DNA from: Ampullimonas aquatilis
GTDB taxonomy: Bacteria; Pseudomonadota; Gammaproteobacteria; Burkholderiales; Burkholderiaceae_D
Direction: 5' to 3'
DNA length: 64,000 nucleotides
Assembly: GCF_049675895.1 (NCBI RefSeq)
Contig: NZ_CP183834.1
Coordinates: 868,001-932,000, forward strand
A program made the translations under genes and the position numbers. Shown piece after piece: positions 17,606 through 25,484 of this stretch (position 1 is its first letter; each line of letters begins with the position of its first letter). The notes beneath the pieces were generated by a model that saw only the letters and a program-made list of their open reading frames with translations, had not been told where the DNA came from and did not search any database.

Positions 17606-18120
17606 CACACCGGCTCATCGGAGTAATCATCTTTGCCCACTCTGGCGAGTACTTCTTCAAGCACTCGTGCACCGACCCGATTGTCAGGGTCCAGTTCAGC
17701 CAGAACATCCAGTGCTTCTTTACCAATTTCCATCTCACCCAGACGCAGACTGAGATAGGCGAAACCTTTGAGTGCAAACAGATAGAAACGGGTGGCTGCA
17801 TCAAAGCGTGCGCCGGGTAACGGCATGAGTTCAACATCTTGCCAGCGTGGCGGCAAGCCGAGCATCTTGGCGCCGAGTGACAAGGAACGTTTGGCTGTTT
17901 CGCGTGCCTTGTCGAGTTCGTGACCGTAAAAATGGAAGCGATAAAGTCCAATCAGCGTGGCCGGATGATCCGGTGCGAGCTGATTGGCCTGTAGCAATAG
18001 TGGCAAAGCAATCTCGGGTTGACTGCGATGCTTACCAGCTTCAGCAATAAGTGCTTCAACATGGGCCGGCAGGCCCTGGCCTAAAACTGCCATATCAAAA
18101 TCTGCCACGCCGGATTCCAT
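17605..18120 (-). CDS. Nif-associated TPR-like helical protein, paralogue A
   Basis: A 171-residue all-helical protein with two TPR-like pairs (QPEIALPLLLQANQLAPDHP and GLYRFHFYGHELDKARETA) and a conserved RFYLFALKG segment near residue 118. It is homologous along its whole length to the gene at 34332: both have LY-F-FY, RFYLF-LK and a D-RVGA end. Its stop overlaps the start of the LRV gene. Both paralogues sit next to Fe-S proteins in nif operons, so a docking or assembly role is a fair guess. Confidence 0.75.
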   Translation of the reverse strand: MESGVADFDMAVLGQGLPAHVEALIAEAGKHRSQPEIALPLLLQANQLAPDHPATLIGLYRFHFYGHELDKARETAKRSLSLGAKMLGLPPRWQDVELMPLPGARFDAATRFYLFALKGFAYLSLRLGEMEIGKEALDVLAELDPDNRVGARVLEEVLARVGKDDYSDEPV

Positions 18121-18188
18121 GTGATTATCCCTATTAGTTAATGCCAGTAATTGCGGTATTACATCCGAATGACTGTGTCTATATGCAA

Positions 18189-18575
18189 TTAATGAGCACG
18201 CAGGGCACTGATATCAACGGTGCTGACAACACTTGGCGCGCTGGCACTATCACCGCTGCTGCTGCATGCGCAAGAGGCTGCATTGGGATTGAAGAACGTC
18301 AGACCTGATTTGGTCGGTGTATCTTCAAAACCAATCGTGATACCTTCCAGCATCAAGCGGCTTTCAGCTGGCAGGTACAAGTTGACACCATTGACATTCA
18401 TGGTGGCATCACCTTCGCGAGGTGCCGCTTCAACAGTGAACTCGGAGCTATAACCGGAGCAACCACCAGGGCTCACGGTCAGTCGAAAACCACCTTCAGG
18501 ATGATCCGAAAAACGGACCATACGACGAATAAATTTTTCGGCAGCAGGGTTAATAGTAAGATTTGGAATGATCAT
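18189..18575 (-). CDS. HesB/IscA-family A-type carrier, nif-associated
   Basis: 128 residues with the three A-type cysteines: SPGGCSGY near residue 39 and the CAC pair near 101. The C-terminal tail of about 25 Ser/Ala-rich residues is longer than in IscA. It lies seven bases after fdxN and close to nifB, which fits delivery of Fe-S clusters to NifB or another nitrogenase maturation factor. Separate from the two A-type carriers in the ISC-like operon. Confidence 0.88.
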   Translation of the reverse strand: MIIPNLTINPAAEKFIRRMVRFSDHPEGGFRLTVSPGGCSGYSSEFTVEAAPREGDATMNVNGVNLYLPAESRLMLEGITIGFEDTPTKSGLTFFNPNAASCACSSSGDSASAPSVVSTVDISALRAH

Positions 18576-18581
18576 GATAAT

Positions 18582-18776
18582 TTAGGCTTGAACAATACAA
18601 CCATCGACAGGGCAAACCGCGATACATTGCGGTTCATCAAATTGACCTTCACATTCTGTGCATTTGGCAGGGTCAATAATGAAGACCCCACCTTTTTCAC
18701 GGATAGCTACGTTAGGACATTCTGGTTCGCAGGCTGAGCAGCCGGTGCAGGTAGAACCAATAATTTTTAGAGACAT
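18582..18776 (-). CDS. fdxN: 2[4Fe-4S] ferredoxin FdxN
   Basis: 64 residues with two cluster motifs: CTGCSACEPECP and CTECEGQFDEPQCIAVCP. The second has the longer loop typical of nif ferredoxins. The start at 18776 is preceded by GGAGG. Directly downstream of nifB, as in many proteobacteria, where FdxN supports NifB-co formation or donates to nitrogenase. Confidence 0.92.
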   Translation of the reverse strand: MSLKIIGSTCTGCSACEPECPNVAIREKGGVFIIDPAKCTECEGQFDEPQCIAVCPVDGCIVQA

Positions 18777-18850
18777 GATGACCTCCAAATCATCGTTAAT
18801 AAAAAGTTACTTTCTGCTCCATCATCCTGATGGAGCAGCGACTTACATAA

Positions 18851-20446
18851 TCATGCAGCTTCAGTTTCATTACCCATAAAGGCACCTTGACGAATCGAGG
18901 CATCACCACGCTCTTGATGCACGATTTCACCAGCAAGAATACGTTTACGGTAATCACTGAACCAGCTCAAAGCAGCTTTCTCAATGAACTCATGTGCGTA
19001 TTGATCAACTGGCTCAATACCGCCTTGTTTGAGTTCATCTTTAGGGCAGGCACCGATCTTGGCAACCAACACAGCGTGGCAGTCGTTAATGGCGCGCACG
19101 ATGGATGGCAGTTGTTCGTCTTCACCAAAGCCGCCCTGGCAGTACAGGTCAACACGACGGTGACCAACAAACAGTGCTTCTTTGGCTGAAACTTCAAAGA
19201 TCTGGAATTCAGTCACATGACCAAAGTGTTCGTTCACACGACCACCACCTTTGGTAGCTACGGCAACCAGTACCTTCATGTCGGCAAAGCTTTCATCGGA
19301 CTCATCCAAGGCAGCCAGTTTGGCGGCATGTTGTGCTTGACGTTCATCTTCAACACGTGACTGGTAGTCACGACGTTTGTCGAGGTCATACACGACTTCC
19401 ATTTCTTCAATCTTGTCGAGAGTGAATTCGGCACTACGATCCTCACCCAGCAAGCCAACAGCATCAGCACGGCACTGACGGCAATGACGCATCAGGTGAG
19501 CACCGCCAGCGCAAGCATCCTGAACAGCTTTGAGTTCCTGTGCAGTTGGGCCACGTTGGCCATTCAGGCCAAAGTAGGTACCATGTTCTGGCTCGGAGAT
19601 CAGCGGCATGATGTTGTGCAGGAAGGCACCACGGGCTTTAACAGCCTTGTTGACTTCAACCATATGCTCATCATTGATGCCAGGGATCAGCACCGAGTTG
19701 ATTTTGGTCAGAACGCCACGAGCAGTGAGCATTTCCAGACCTTTCATTTGCTGTTCGTGAAGGATGCGAGCAGCTTCAACACCGGTAACGCGTTTGTGAT
19801 TCCAGAAGATCCATGGATAGATCTTGGCGCCGATTTCTGGATCAACCATGTTGATGGTGATGGTCACGTGATCGATGTTGTATTTGCAGATCTCGTCAAC
19901 CAGTTCTGGCAGAGCCAAGCCATTGGTAGAGAGGCATAGCTTGATATCAGGTGCTTGTTCCTGCAGACCTTTGAACGTAGCAAAGGTTTTAGCAGGGCTG
20001 GCGAGTGAGTCGCCTGGGCCGGCAATACCAAGGACCGTCATTTGTGGGATTTCACTGGCAACGGCTACCACTTTTTTAATGGCTTGCTCAGGGGTCAATT
20101 TCTGCGAGACCACACCTGGGCGTGACTCGTTGGAGCAATCATATTTACGATTGCAGTAGTTACATTGAATATTGCAGGCAGGAGCCACGGCCACGTGCAT
20201 ACGGGCATAGTGGTGATGTGCCTCTTCAGAATAGCAAGGGTGATTCTTAACCTTGTCCCAGATTTCTGCTGGCATATCATCAGGGCCATCGGAAGTGCCA
20301 CAACTGGCCTTGCCGCCTTCATGACTGGTACCGCAACCACCGCCAGTAGCGACGGGCTCGGATTCTGCTGATCCGTTTGATTTGATTGAACTGATCTGAA
20401 TAAAAGATGCCTGAGCTTGGGCCGCTTGTGGCGTAGGTGTTTGCAT
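18851..20446 (-). CDS. nifB: FeMo-cofactor biosynthesis radical SAM protein NifB
   Basis: Makes NifB-co, the 8Fe-9S-C core of FeMo-co, using S-adenosylmethionine. The 531 residues contain the radical SAM CNIQCNYC motif near residue 94 and further conserved cysteine segments (GGAHLMRHCRQCRADAVG near 315). A C-terminal NifX-like domain starts near residue 395 (KVLVAVATKGGGRVNEHFG). A Gly/Cys-rich N-terminal tail holds CGTSHEGG. AAGGAG precedes the ATG. First gene of the minus-strand operon, with sigma-54 and NifA sites upstream. Confidence 0.97.
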   Translation of the reverse strand: MQTPTPQAAQAQASFIQISSIKSNGSAESEPVATGGGCGTSHEGGKASCGTSDGPDDMPAEIWDKVKNHPCYSEEAHHHYARMHVAVAPACNIQCNYCNRKYDCSNESRPGVVSQKLTPEQAIKKVVAVASEIPQMTVLGIAGPGDSLASPAKTFATFKGLQEQAPDIKLCLSTNGLALPELVDEICKYNIDHVTITINMVDPEIGAKIYPWIFWNHKRVTGVEAARILHEQQMKGLEMLTARGVLTKINSVLIPGINDEHMVEVNKAVKARGAFLHNIMPLISEPEHGTYFGLNGQRGPTAQELKAVQDACAGGAHLMRHCRQCRADAVGLLGEDRSAEFTLDKIEEMEVVYDLDKRRDYQSRVEDERQAQHAAKLAALDESDESFADMKVLVAVATKGGGRVNEHFGHVTEFQIFEVSAKEALFVGHRRVDLYCQGGFGEDEQLPSIVRAINDCHAVLVAKIGACPKDELKQGGIEPVDQYAHEFIEKAALSWFSDYRKRILAGEIVHQERGDASIRQGAFMGNETEAA

Positions 20447-20494
20447 CGCGCGCTCCTTGGGTAAAGGTTACATAAAAGGTCACGTAGAGCATTC

Positions 20495-20510
20495 AGCGAT
20501 TTCTGTGCCA
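20495..20510 (-). promoter_or_regulatory. Candidate sigma-54 promoter of nifB operon
   Basis: On the minus strand: TGGCACAGAAATCGCT. The -24 element is perfect and the spacing correct; the -12 element is TCGC instead of TTGC. It lies about 50 bases before the nifB start and has a perfect NifA site upstream. Confidence 0.65.
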
Positions 20511-20566
20511 CTACTTAAAATAGTTAAAAATCAAATACATAGAATTGTTGTGTCGGTTATTTTTGA

Positions 20567-20582
20567 TGTCGCAACCACGACA
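20567..20582. promoter_or_regulatory. NifA upstream activator site for nifB
   Basis: TGTCGCAACCACGACA, an exact TGT-N10-ACA match, 57 bp upstream of the -24 element of the nifB promoter. Confidence 0.75.
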
Positions 20583-20633
20583 AAGGCCTAGTGACGAATT
20601 ACTGGTCGTTGGATTTGCGACAAACTTAACAGG

Positions 20634-20664
20634 CAAAAAAAGACCCGATGCAGGATCGGGTCTT
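20634..20664 (-). terminator. Rho-independent terminator of nifA
   Basis: Ten-base stem AAGACCCGAT / ATCGGGTCTT with a 5-base loop, followed on the minus strand by a run of T. It lies 32 bp after the nifA stop, separating nifA from nifB. Confidence 0.88.
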
Positions 20665-20696
20665 AACCATGAAAATGGGACTCTGATTACCGACTG

Positions 20697-22370
20697 CTAA
20701 AACTTTCTGACTTCAATCTCGTACTTTTGTAAGGCGTAGCCCATTTGTCGAGGTGTGATATTGAGTAATCGCGCTGCCTTGGCTTGTACCCAGCCACTGC
20801 GCTCCATGGCCCACACCAGGCGCTCTCGTTCACCTTCGGGTTTCTCATCGCCAAAATTGTTGGCGGCGGCTGCGGAACGTTTTATGGGGGGGGAGATGAC
20901 CGAGACTTCTTCATGATGATGGTGATGTTCAGAATGCTCTTCTTCAGAGGTAAGTTGACGGGCTGGTGCAACCGCATCATCCTTTTGCAGATGGTGCAAG
21001 GTCTGAGTCAGGCAGCGATCATTAAAGCAAGGGAAGTTAATGTCATGAATCACATTGCCAACCGTCATCGTGGCAATTCGCTCAACGCAGTTTTCCAGTT
21101 CTCGTACATTCCCAGGCCAGTAGCAGTTTTCCAGCATTGATAAAGCTTCTGGAGCAACTTTCAGATCGCGCAGGTTTTCCTTGTTATAGCGTTGCAGAAA
21201 ATGCATCACCAAAGCCGGAATGTCTTCACGACGCTCGCGCAAGGAAGGCAGAAATACCGAGACCACATTGATTCGATAATAAAGATCTGCTCTGAAGTTA
21301 CCGGCGGCTACCATCTTTTCCAGATTGCGGTTAGTGGCGCAAACCAGTCGCACATCGACTTTGATGGGTTTATTGCCACCGACTCGTTCAAACTCTCGTT
21401 CCTGTAAGACTCGCAACATCTTGGCCTGAAATGATGGAGAAATATCGCCAATTTCATCAAGGAACAAGGTACCGCCATGAGCCAGTTCAAAGCGACCTTT
21501 GCGTTCACCAATGGCACCGGTGAATGAACCTTTTTCATGGCCAAACAGCTCAGATTCCAGAAGCGACTCAGTCAGTGCTGCGCAGTTGACTTTAATAAAT
21601 GGTGCGCCAGAACGTGGTGATAGCTCATGGATGGCGCGTGCAATGACTTCTTTGCCAGTACCCGATTCACCGCGTAACAGGACGGTGCTGCGGGTTGGTC
21701 CAACCTGGTGGACTTCGGCAAAGACTTCTTGCATGCGTCGTGAATCGCCCACTACCTTGTCCAGTGAAAAGCGACCTTTGGGCTGTTGTTTAAGGCGACG
21801 TGCTTCCGAGAGCAAATGGTCACGATCTTCTGTGACGTTACGATGCAGCACGAGTGATTGCGCCATCAAATTGGCAATCATGGTGAGTAGCCGATGATCG
21901 TCCTTAAAGCCGCCTGCCTTGGCCATCACGCGATCTATGGTTAGAACTCCAAGCGTTTCTTTTGGTCCCTTGATAGGAACTCCCACAAAGCCCACCTTTT
22001 GCAGGCCAGCCTCTTCAACCGCTTTGGTACGGTTGAGAAATAGTGGTTCGTCAGAAATATCCGGTACCACAACCGGAACACCCATGGAAAAAATGCGACC
22101 GACAACACCTTCACCGGGCTTGTAAGTACAAAGCATCTGCTCTTCTTTTAGCATGCCAATAGAACAGAAAAGCTCCAGTCGTTTCGATTCCTCGCTATAA
22201 AGTACCACCATGCCACGACGAAAACCCATCATGGTAGCCAGCACATTCATTGATTCGCGAAACGTCATACTCAGATCGAGTGATGAACTTAAAATTTTAC
22301 TGATCTCGTAAATAGTAATTAATTCTATTTGAGCTCTGGAGCGAGCTTCAATTTCAATTTGTTGACTCAT
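20697..22370 (-). CDS. nifA: Nif-specific sigma-54 activator NifA (oxygen-sensitive class)
   Basis: Master activator of the nif promoters. 557 residues from the ATG at 22370 (preceded by GGGG; ATG 22382 is possible). An N-terminal GAF domain (about 15 to 165) is followed by the AAA+ domain with GESGTGKE and the sigma-54 contact loop GSFTGA. The C-terminal helix-turn-helix contains KAARLLNITPRQMGY. The interdomain region has C-X11-C-X19-C-X4-C exactly (residues about 416 to 453), the motif of directly oxygen-sensitive NifA. The linker carries a run of five histidines. No nifL is adjacent. Confidence 0.96.
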   Translation of the reverse strand: MSQQIEIEARSRAQIELITIYEISKILSSSLDLSMTFRESMNVLATMMGFRRGMVVLYSEESKRLELFCSIGMLKEEQMLCTYKPGEGVVGRIFSMGVPVVVPDISDEPLFLNRTKAVEEAGLQKVGFVGVPIKGPKETLGVLTIDRVMAKAGGFKDDHRLLTMIANLMAQSLVLHRNVTEDRDHLLSEARRLKQQPKGRFSLDKVVGDSRRMQEVFAEVHQVGPTRSTVLLRGESGTGKEVIARAIHELSPRSGAPFIKVNCAALTESLLESELFGHEKGSFTGAIGERKGRFELAHGGTLFLDEIGDISPSFQAKMLRVLQEREFERVGGNKPIKVDVRLVCATNRNLEKMVAAGNFRADLYYRINVVSVFLPSLRERREDIPALVMHFLQRYNKENLRDLKVAPEALSMLENCYWPGNVRELENCVERIATMTVGNVIHDINFPCFNDRCLTQTLHHLQKDDAVAPARQLTSEEEHSEHHHHHEEVSVISPPIKRSAAAANNFGDEKPEGERERLVWAMERSGWVQAKAARLLNITPRQMGYALQKYEIEVRKF

Positions 22371-22545
22371 AGTAGACCCCATCTGTTCGTTTTACTGCTT
22401 GTGGCAGCCAACGCTCAGGAATAGTTCATTAACAGAAATAACGCGTCTTAATCCGTAATAGGTCTTCTTCTAAAGAGTCTCCAAGCAAAACGTGATCCAT
22501 TCAAACAACATCCTTTACCTCATTCGTGACCTTTGGTATTTCTAT

Positions 22546-22561
22546 TGCAATTTGCAGCCCA
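22546..22561 (-). promoter_or_regulatory. Weak sigma-54-like sequence upstream of nifA
   Basis: On the minus strand TGGGCTGCAAATTGCA has a perfect -12 TTGCA and correct GG to GC spacing, but a poor -24 element. It lies about 175 bp upstream of the nifA start. A chance match is quite possible. Confidence 0.25.
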
Positions 22562-22595
22562 AGTTTCACCTTCTATATAGAAGAATGATTTTTCA

Positions 22596-22609
22596 TTGAT
22601 CTATGTCAA
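22596..22609. promoter_or_regulatory. FNR-like box upstream of nifA
   Basis: TTGATCTATGTCAA matches TTGAT-N4-ATCAA at nine of ten fixed positions. It is about 225 bp before the nifA start. In several betaproteobacteria an Fnr protein supports nif expression, so anaerobic control is plausible but not shown. Confidence 0.4.
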
Positions 22610-22838
22610 CCCTTTGTCATGTGGATGCCAGGATTGAGATGTGTCAGGTACGTCAAATGCTGACATTCATTGCTCAAATCCGGTGCATGAAATGATGAAT
22701 GGATTATCAAAACGACGTCAATGCTTCAGGGTAGTGCGAGAAAAGACCAAATGCACTTGATGAGCGCTGTATCGGAGCCCGCTGAGTGCACTTGATTGGG
22801 ATTGATACCTATTCATTGGGAGCGAGCAGCATTGGCTA

Positions 22839-22854
22839 TGTCATAAACGGGACG
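22839..22854. promoter_or_regulatory. Near-consensus NifA site upstream of iscS
   Basis: TGTCATAAACGGGACG fits TGT-N10-ACA with one mismatch in the last base, 99 bp upstream of the sigma-54 -24 element. Confidence 0.4.
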
Positions 22855-22952
22855 CGTCGCAACAATGACAAAACCGACACGGATAGTTTGTTTGCTTGAG
22901 CAGTTCATTGTTAACTATTTGATATTTAAAGAAAAATAATTAATTTTTCGCA

Positions 22953-22968
22953 TGGCACATGCTTTGCA
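22953..22968 (+). promoter_or_regulatory. Sigma-54 promoter of the ISC-like operon
   Basis: TGGCACATGCTTTGCA: perfect -24 and -12 elements at correct spacing, 53 bp before the iscS start. This places the Fe-S assembly operon under nif control. Confidence 0.85.
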
Positions 22969-23021
22969 CTGTAAGGGTTGTCATCAAGCAATTCTCAACC
23001 TTTCCTCAATAGGGTGCCGCT

Positions 23022-24233
23022 ATGCGAGAACGTCCGATTTATTTCGATTACGCTGCTACCACTCCCGTCGATCCTCGGGTAGTAGCCAAAATGGTTCCTT
23101 ATCTCTATGAGCAATTTGGTAATCCTGCTTCAAGAAGTCATGCCTATGGATGGGCTGCCGAAGAAGCAGTTGAAATTTCCCGAGAAGAAGTGGCCATGCT
23201 CATCGGTGCCGATCCACGCGAAATTGTCTGGACATCTGGTGCTACGGAATCCAATAACCTGGCTATCAAGGGTGCTGCTCAATTCCATCACAAAAAAGGT
23301 AAGCACATCATTACTTTCAAGACAGAACACAAGGCCGTGCTTGATACGGTACGTGAACTTGAGCGTACCGGTTTTGAGGCTTCCATTCTGGATGTGAAGG
23401 AAGATGGCCTGATTGATTTGGCTGTGCTTGAAGCGGCGATTCGCCCCGATACCATCCTGGTTTCTGCCATGTTTGTCAATAATGAAATTGGCGTTATTCA
23501 GGATGTGGAGGCAATTGGCAAATTATGCCGTTCCAAGGGGGTTCTGTTTCATGTTGATGCGGCCCAGGCAACCGGTAAGGTTGCAATCAATCTTGAAAAT
23601 TTACCGATTGATCTGATGTCCATGTCCGCTCACAAGACTTATGGTCCAAAAGGCATTGGTGCCTTATATGTACGCAGAAAGCCGCGTGTCAGGATTGAGG
23701 CACAAATGCATGGTGGTGGTCATGAACGTGGTTTCCGTTCTGGTACTTTGCCGGTTCATCAGATCGTTGGGATGGGCGAGGCCTATCGTTTGGCGCGGCT
23801 TAGCATGAGTTCAGAAAATGAGCGAATCCGCATGTTGCGTGATCGACTCTGGACAGGTTTGTGTCAAATGGAAGAAGTCTTTCTGAATGGTGATATGGAA
23901 CAGCGGATTCCTCACAATCTGAACGTGAGTTTCAATTATGTCGAGGGTGAGTCATTACTCATGGGTATCAAAGGTGTGGCAGTCTCATCCGGGTCAGCCT
24001 GTACCTCAGCCAGCCTTGAACCTTCTTATGTGTTACGTGCCTTGGGGCGTAGCGATGAGTTGGCACATAGTTCCATTCGTTTTTCAATCGGCCGCTTTAC
24101 GACTGAGCAGGAAGTGGATAGCTGTATTGATCAAGTGAAATCTGCGGTGGCACATTTGCGTGAATTGAGTCCATTGTGGGATATGCATGTCGCTGGTATT
24201 GATTTGAATTCAATCCAGTGGGCTGAACATTAA
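23022..24233 (+). CDS. iscS: IscS-type cysteine desulfurase, nif-regulated
   Basis: A 403-residue group I desulfurase. Landmarks are PIYFDYAATTPVDPRV, the PLP lysine in SAHKTYGPKG near 207, and the active cysteine in SSGSACTSASLEPSY near 328. The HERGFRSGT and DELAHSSIRFSIGRFT segments and the length are those of IscS rather than NifS. It opens an ISC-like operon from a sigma-54 promoter, so it is probably a nitrogen-fixation copy, with a general isc operon likely elsewhere. Confidence 0.93.
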   Translation: MRERPIYFDYAATTPVDPRVVAKMVPYLYEQFGNPASRSHAYGWAAEEAVEISREEVAMLIGADPREIVWTSGATESNNLAIKGAAQFHHKKGKHIITFKTEHKAVLDTVRELERTGFEASILDVKEDGLIDLAVLEAAIRPDTILVSAMFVNNEIGVIQDVEAIGKLCRSKGVLFHVDAAQATGKVAINLENLPIDLMSMSAHKTYGPKGIGALYVRRKPRVRIEAQMHGGGHERGFRSGTLPVHQIVGMGEAYRLARLSMSSENERIRMLRDRLWTGLCQMEEVFLNGDMEQRIPHNLNVSFNYVEGESLLMGIKGVAVSSGSACTSASLEPSYVLRALGRSDELAHSSIRFSIGRFTTEQEVDSCIDQVKSAVAHLRELSPLWDMHVAGIDLNSIQWAEH

Positions 24234-24274
24234 TACCGACGATCGTTTCGTCACTTTTTAATCTGGAGTTGAAC

Positions 24275-24709
24275 ATGGCATATAGCGAAAAAGTTTTGGA
24301 TCACTATGAAAATCCACGCAACGTGGGCGCATTTGGCACTGAAGAAGATGATGTTGGTACGGGCATGGTAGGTGCACCTGCTTGTGGTGATGTGATGAAG
24401 TTGCAAATCAAGGTTGGTGCTGATGGTCGTATTGAAGATGCCAAATTCAAAACCTATGGTTGTGGTTCTGCCATTGCTTCTTCATCTCTGGTGACTGAAT
24501 GGGTTAAGGGAAAAACGCTGGAAGAAGCGCTCGAAATCAAAAATACAGATATTGCTGAAGAGCTGGCATTACCACCTGTCAAGATCCACTGCTCAATTCT
24601 TGCTGAAGATGCAATCAAGGCTGCTGTTGCCAACTATCGTGACAAACATAACGAAGAAGGCACTGCACAGGAACTTGAACAACCCATCTGCACACCTGCT
24701 GCAGCCTAA
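24275..24709 (+). CDS. iscU: IscU-type Fe-S scaffold protein
   Basis: 144 residues with the IscU ligands: PACGD near 37, YGCGSA near 63 and the cysteine of KIHCSI near 106. The chaperone-binding LPPVK segment precedes the last cysteine. A C-terminal extension of about 17 residues (ending PICTPAAA, one more cysteine) goes beyond usual IscU. The start at 24275 has GGAG before it; an in-frame TTG at 24269 is less likely. Replaces modular NifU, which is absent here. Confidence 0.92.
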   Translation: MAYSEKVLDHYENPRNVGAFGTEEDDVGTGMVGAPACGDVMKLQIKVGADGRIEDAKFKTYGCGSAIASSSLVTEWVKGKTLEEALEIKNTDIAEELALPPVKIHCSILAEDAIKAAVANYRDKHNEEGTAQELEQPICTPAAA

Positions 24710-24724
24710 CTCAAGGAGATTCTC

Positions 24725-25078
24725 ATGACAACCGATGTAATGGAAGCGCCCAGCGTAATGAATGTTTCTGAAGGCGCAGTAAGCAAGATTGCCGAGCTGG
24801 TTGCTGAAGAAGGCGATCCTAATCTGAGCTTGCGTATTTATGTGACAGGTGGCGGATGTTCAGGTTTTCAATATGGTTTTGCTTTTGAAAACAGTTGCAA
24901 CGAAGACGATACGCGGATTGAGAAATCCGGTATCACATTGCTGGTTGATCCCATGAGCCTGCAATATCTGGCTGGTGCCAATATTGACTATGAAGATGGC
25001 CTGGAGGGTTCGCGTTTTGTGATTCGTAATCCTAATGCTACTTCAACATGTGGCTGTGGTAGTTCATTCTCGGTATAA
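24725..25078 (+). CDS. A-type Fe-S carrier (ErpA/IscA-like), first copy
   Basis: 117 residues with GGGCSGFQYGF near 48 and the terminal CGCGSSF pair, the three ligands of A-type carriers. The sequence resembles ErpA-type proteins. AAGGAG lies before the ATG. Second of two carriers in tandem in the operon, not closely identical to the next one. Confidence 0.9.
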   Translation: MTTDVMEAPSVMNVSEGAVSKIAELVAEEGDPNLSLRIYVTGGGCSGFQYGFAFENSCNEDDTRIEKSGITLLVDPMSLQYLAGANIDYEDGLEGSRFVIRNPNATSTCGCGSSFSV

Positions 25079-25090
25079 ATGGAGGTTGCC

Positions 25091-25414
25091 ATGGGTGTCA
25101 CCATGACAGAAAGTGCTGCCAAGCATATTGCCAAATCGCTGAGCAAGCGTGGCAAGGGTGTAGGTCTGCGTTTGGCAGTTCGTACCAGTGGCTGTTCCGG
25201 TTTTGCCTATGCAATTGAATTTGCGGATACGCAGGAAGAATCAGACTTGCTCTACACAGCTTACGGTGTGACATTGCTGATTGATCCGAAAAGTCTGGCT
25301 TTTCTGGAGGGAACTGAACTGGATTTTGTTCGTGAAGGCCTCAATGAGGGTTTCAAGTTTAATAATCCCAACGCCAAAGCTGAGTGCGGCTGTGGTGAAA
25401 GCTTCGCCGTATAG
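25091..25414 (+). CDS. iscA: A-type Fe-S carrier IscA, second copy
   Basis: 107 residues with SGCSGFAYAIEF near 35 and ECGCGESF at the end, typical IscA. The start at 25091 is chosen because GGAGG stands just upstream, at 25081. Length fits IscA exactly. Confidence 0.92.
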   Translation: MGVTMTESAAKHIAKSLSKRGKGVGLRLAVRTSGCSGFAYAIEFADTQEESDLLYTAYGVTLLIDPKSLAFLEGTELDFVREGLNEGFKFNNPNAKAECGCGESFAV

Positions 25415-25426
25415 ATGTTGTTTTGT

Positions 25427-25451
25427 ACAGGTCTGAGAGTATCAGACCTGT
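25427..25451 (+). terminator. Hairpin between iscA and hscA
   Basis: Ten-base perfect stem ACAGGTCTGA / TCAGACCTGT, 5-base loop, followed by TTGCACTTTTTG. It has terminator form but lies inside the operon, 34 bp before hscA, so partial termination or RNA processing is more likely than a full stop. Confidence 0.55.
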
Positions 25452-25484
25452 TTGCACTTTTTGATTTTTTTGGCGGACCTAAAA

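Larger units (their letters stand above)
22371..23021. other. Divergent nifA / iscS control region
   Basis: About 650 bp with no gene. It holds an FNR-like box and a weak sigma-54-like site on the nifA side. On the iscS side are a clear sigma-54 promoter and a near-consensus NifA site. The rest is AT-rich with nothing else I can name. Confidence 0.6.

Noticed and set aside
22400..22425. TGGCTGCCACAAGCA on the minus strand as a sigma-54 promoter for nifA
   Set aside because: Spacing is nine instead of ten bases and the -12 element is poor.
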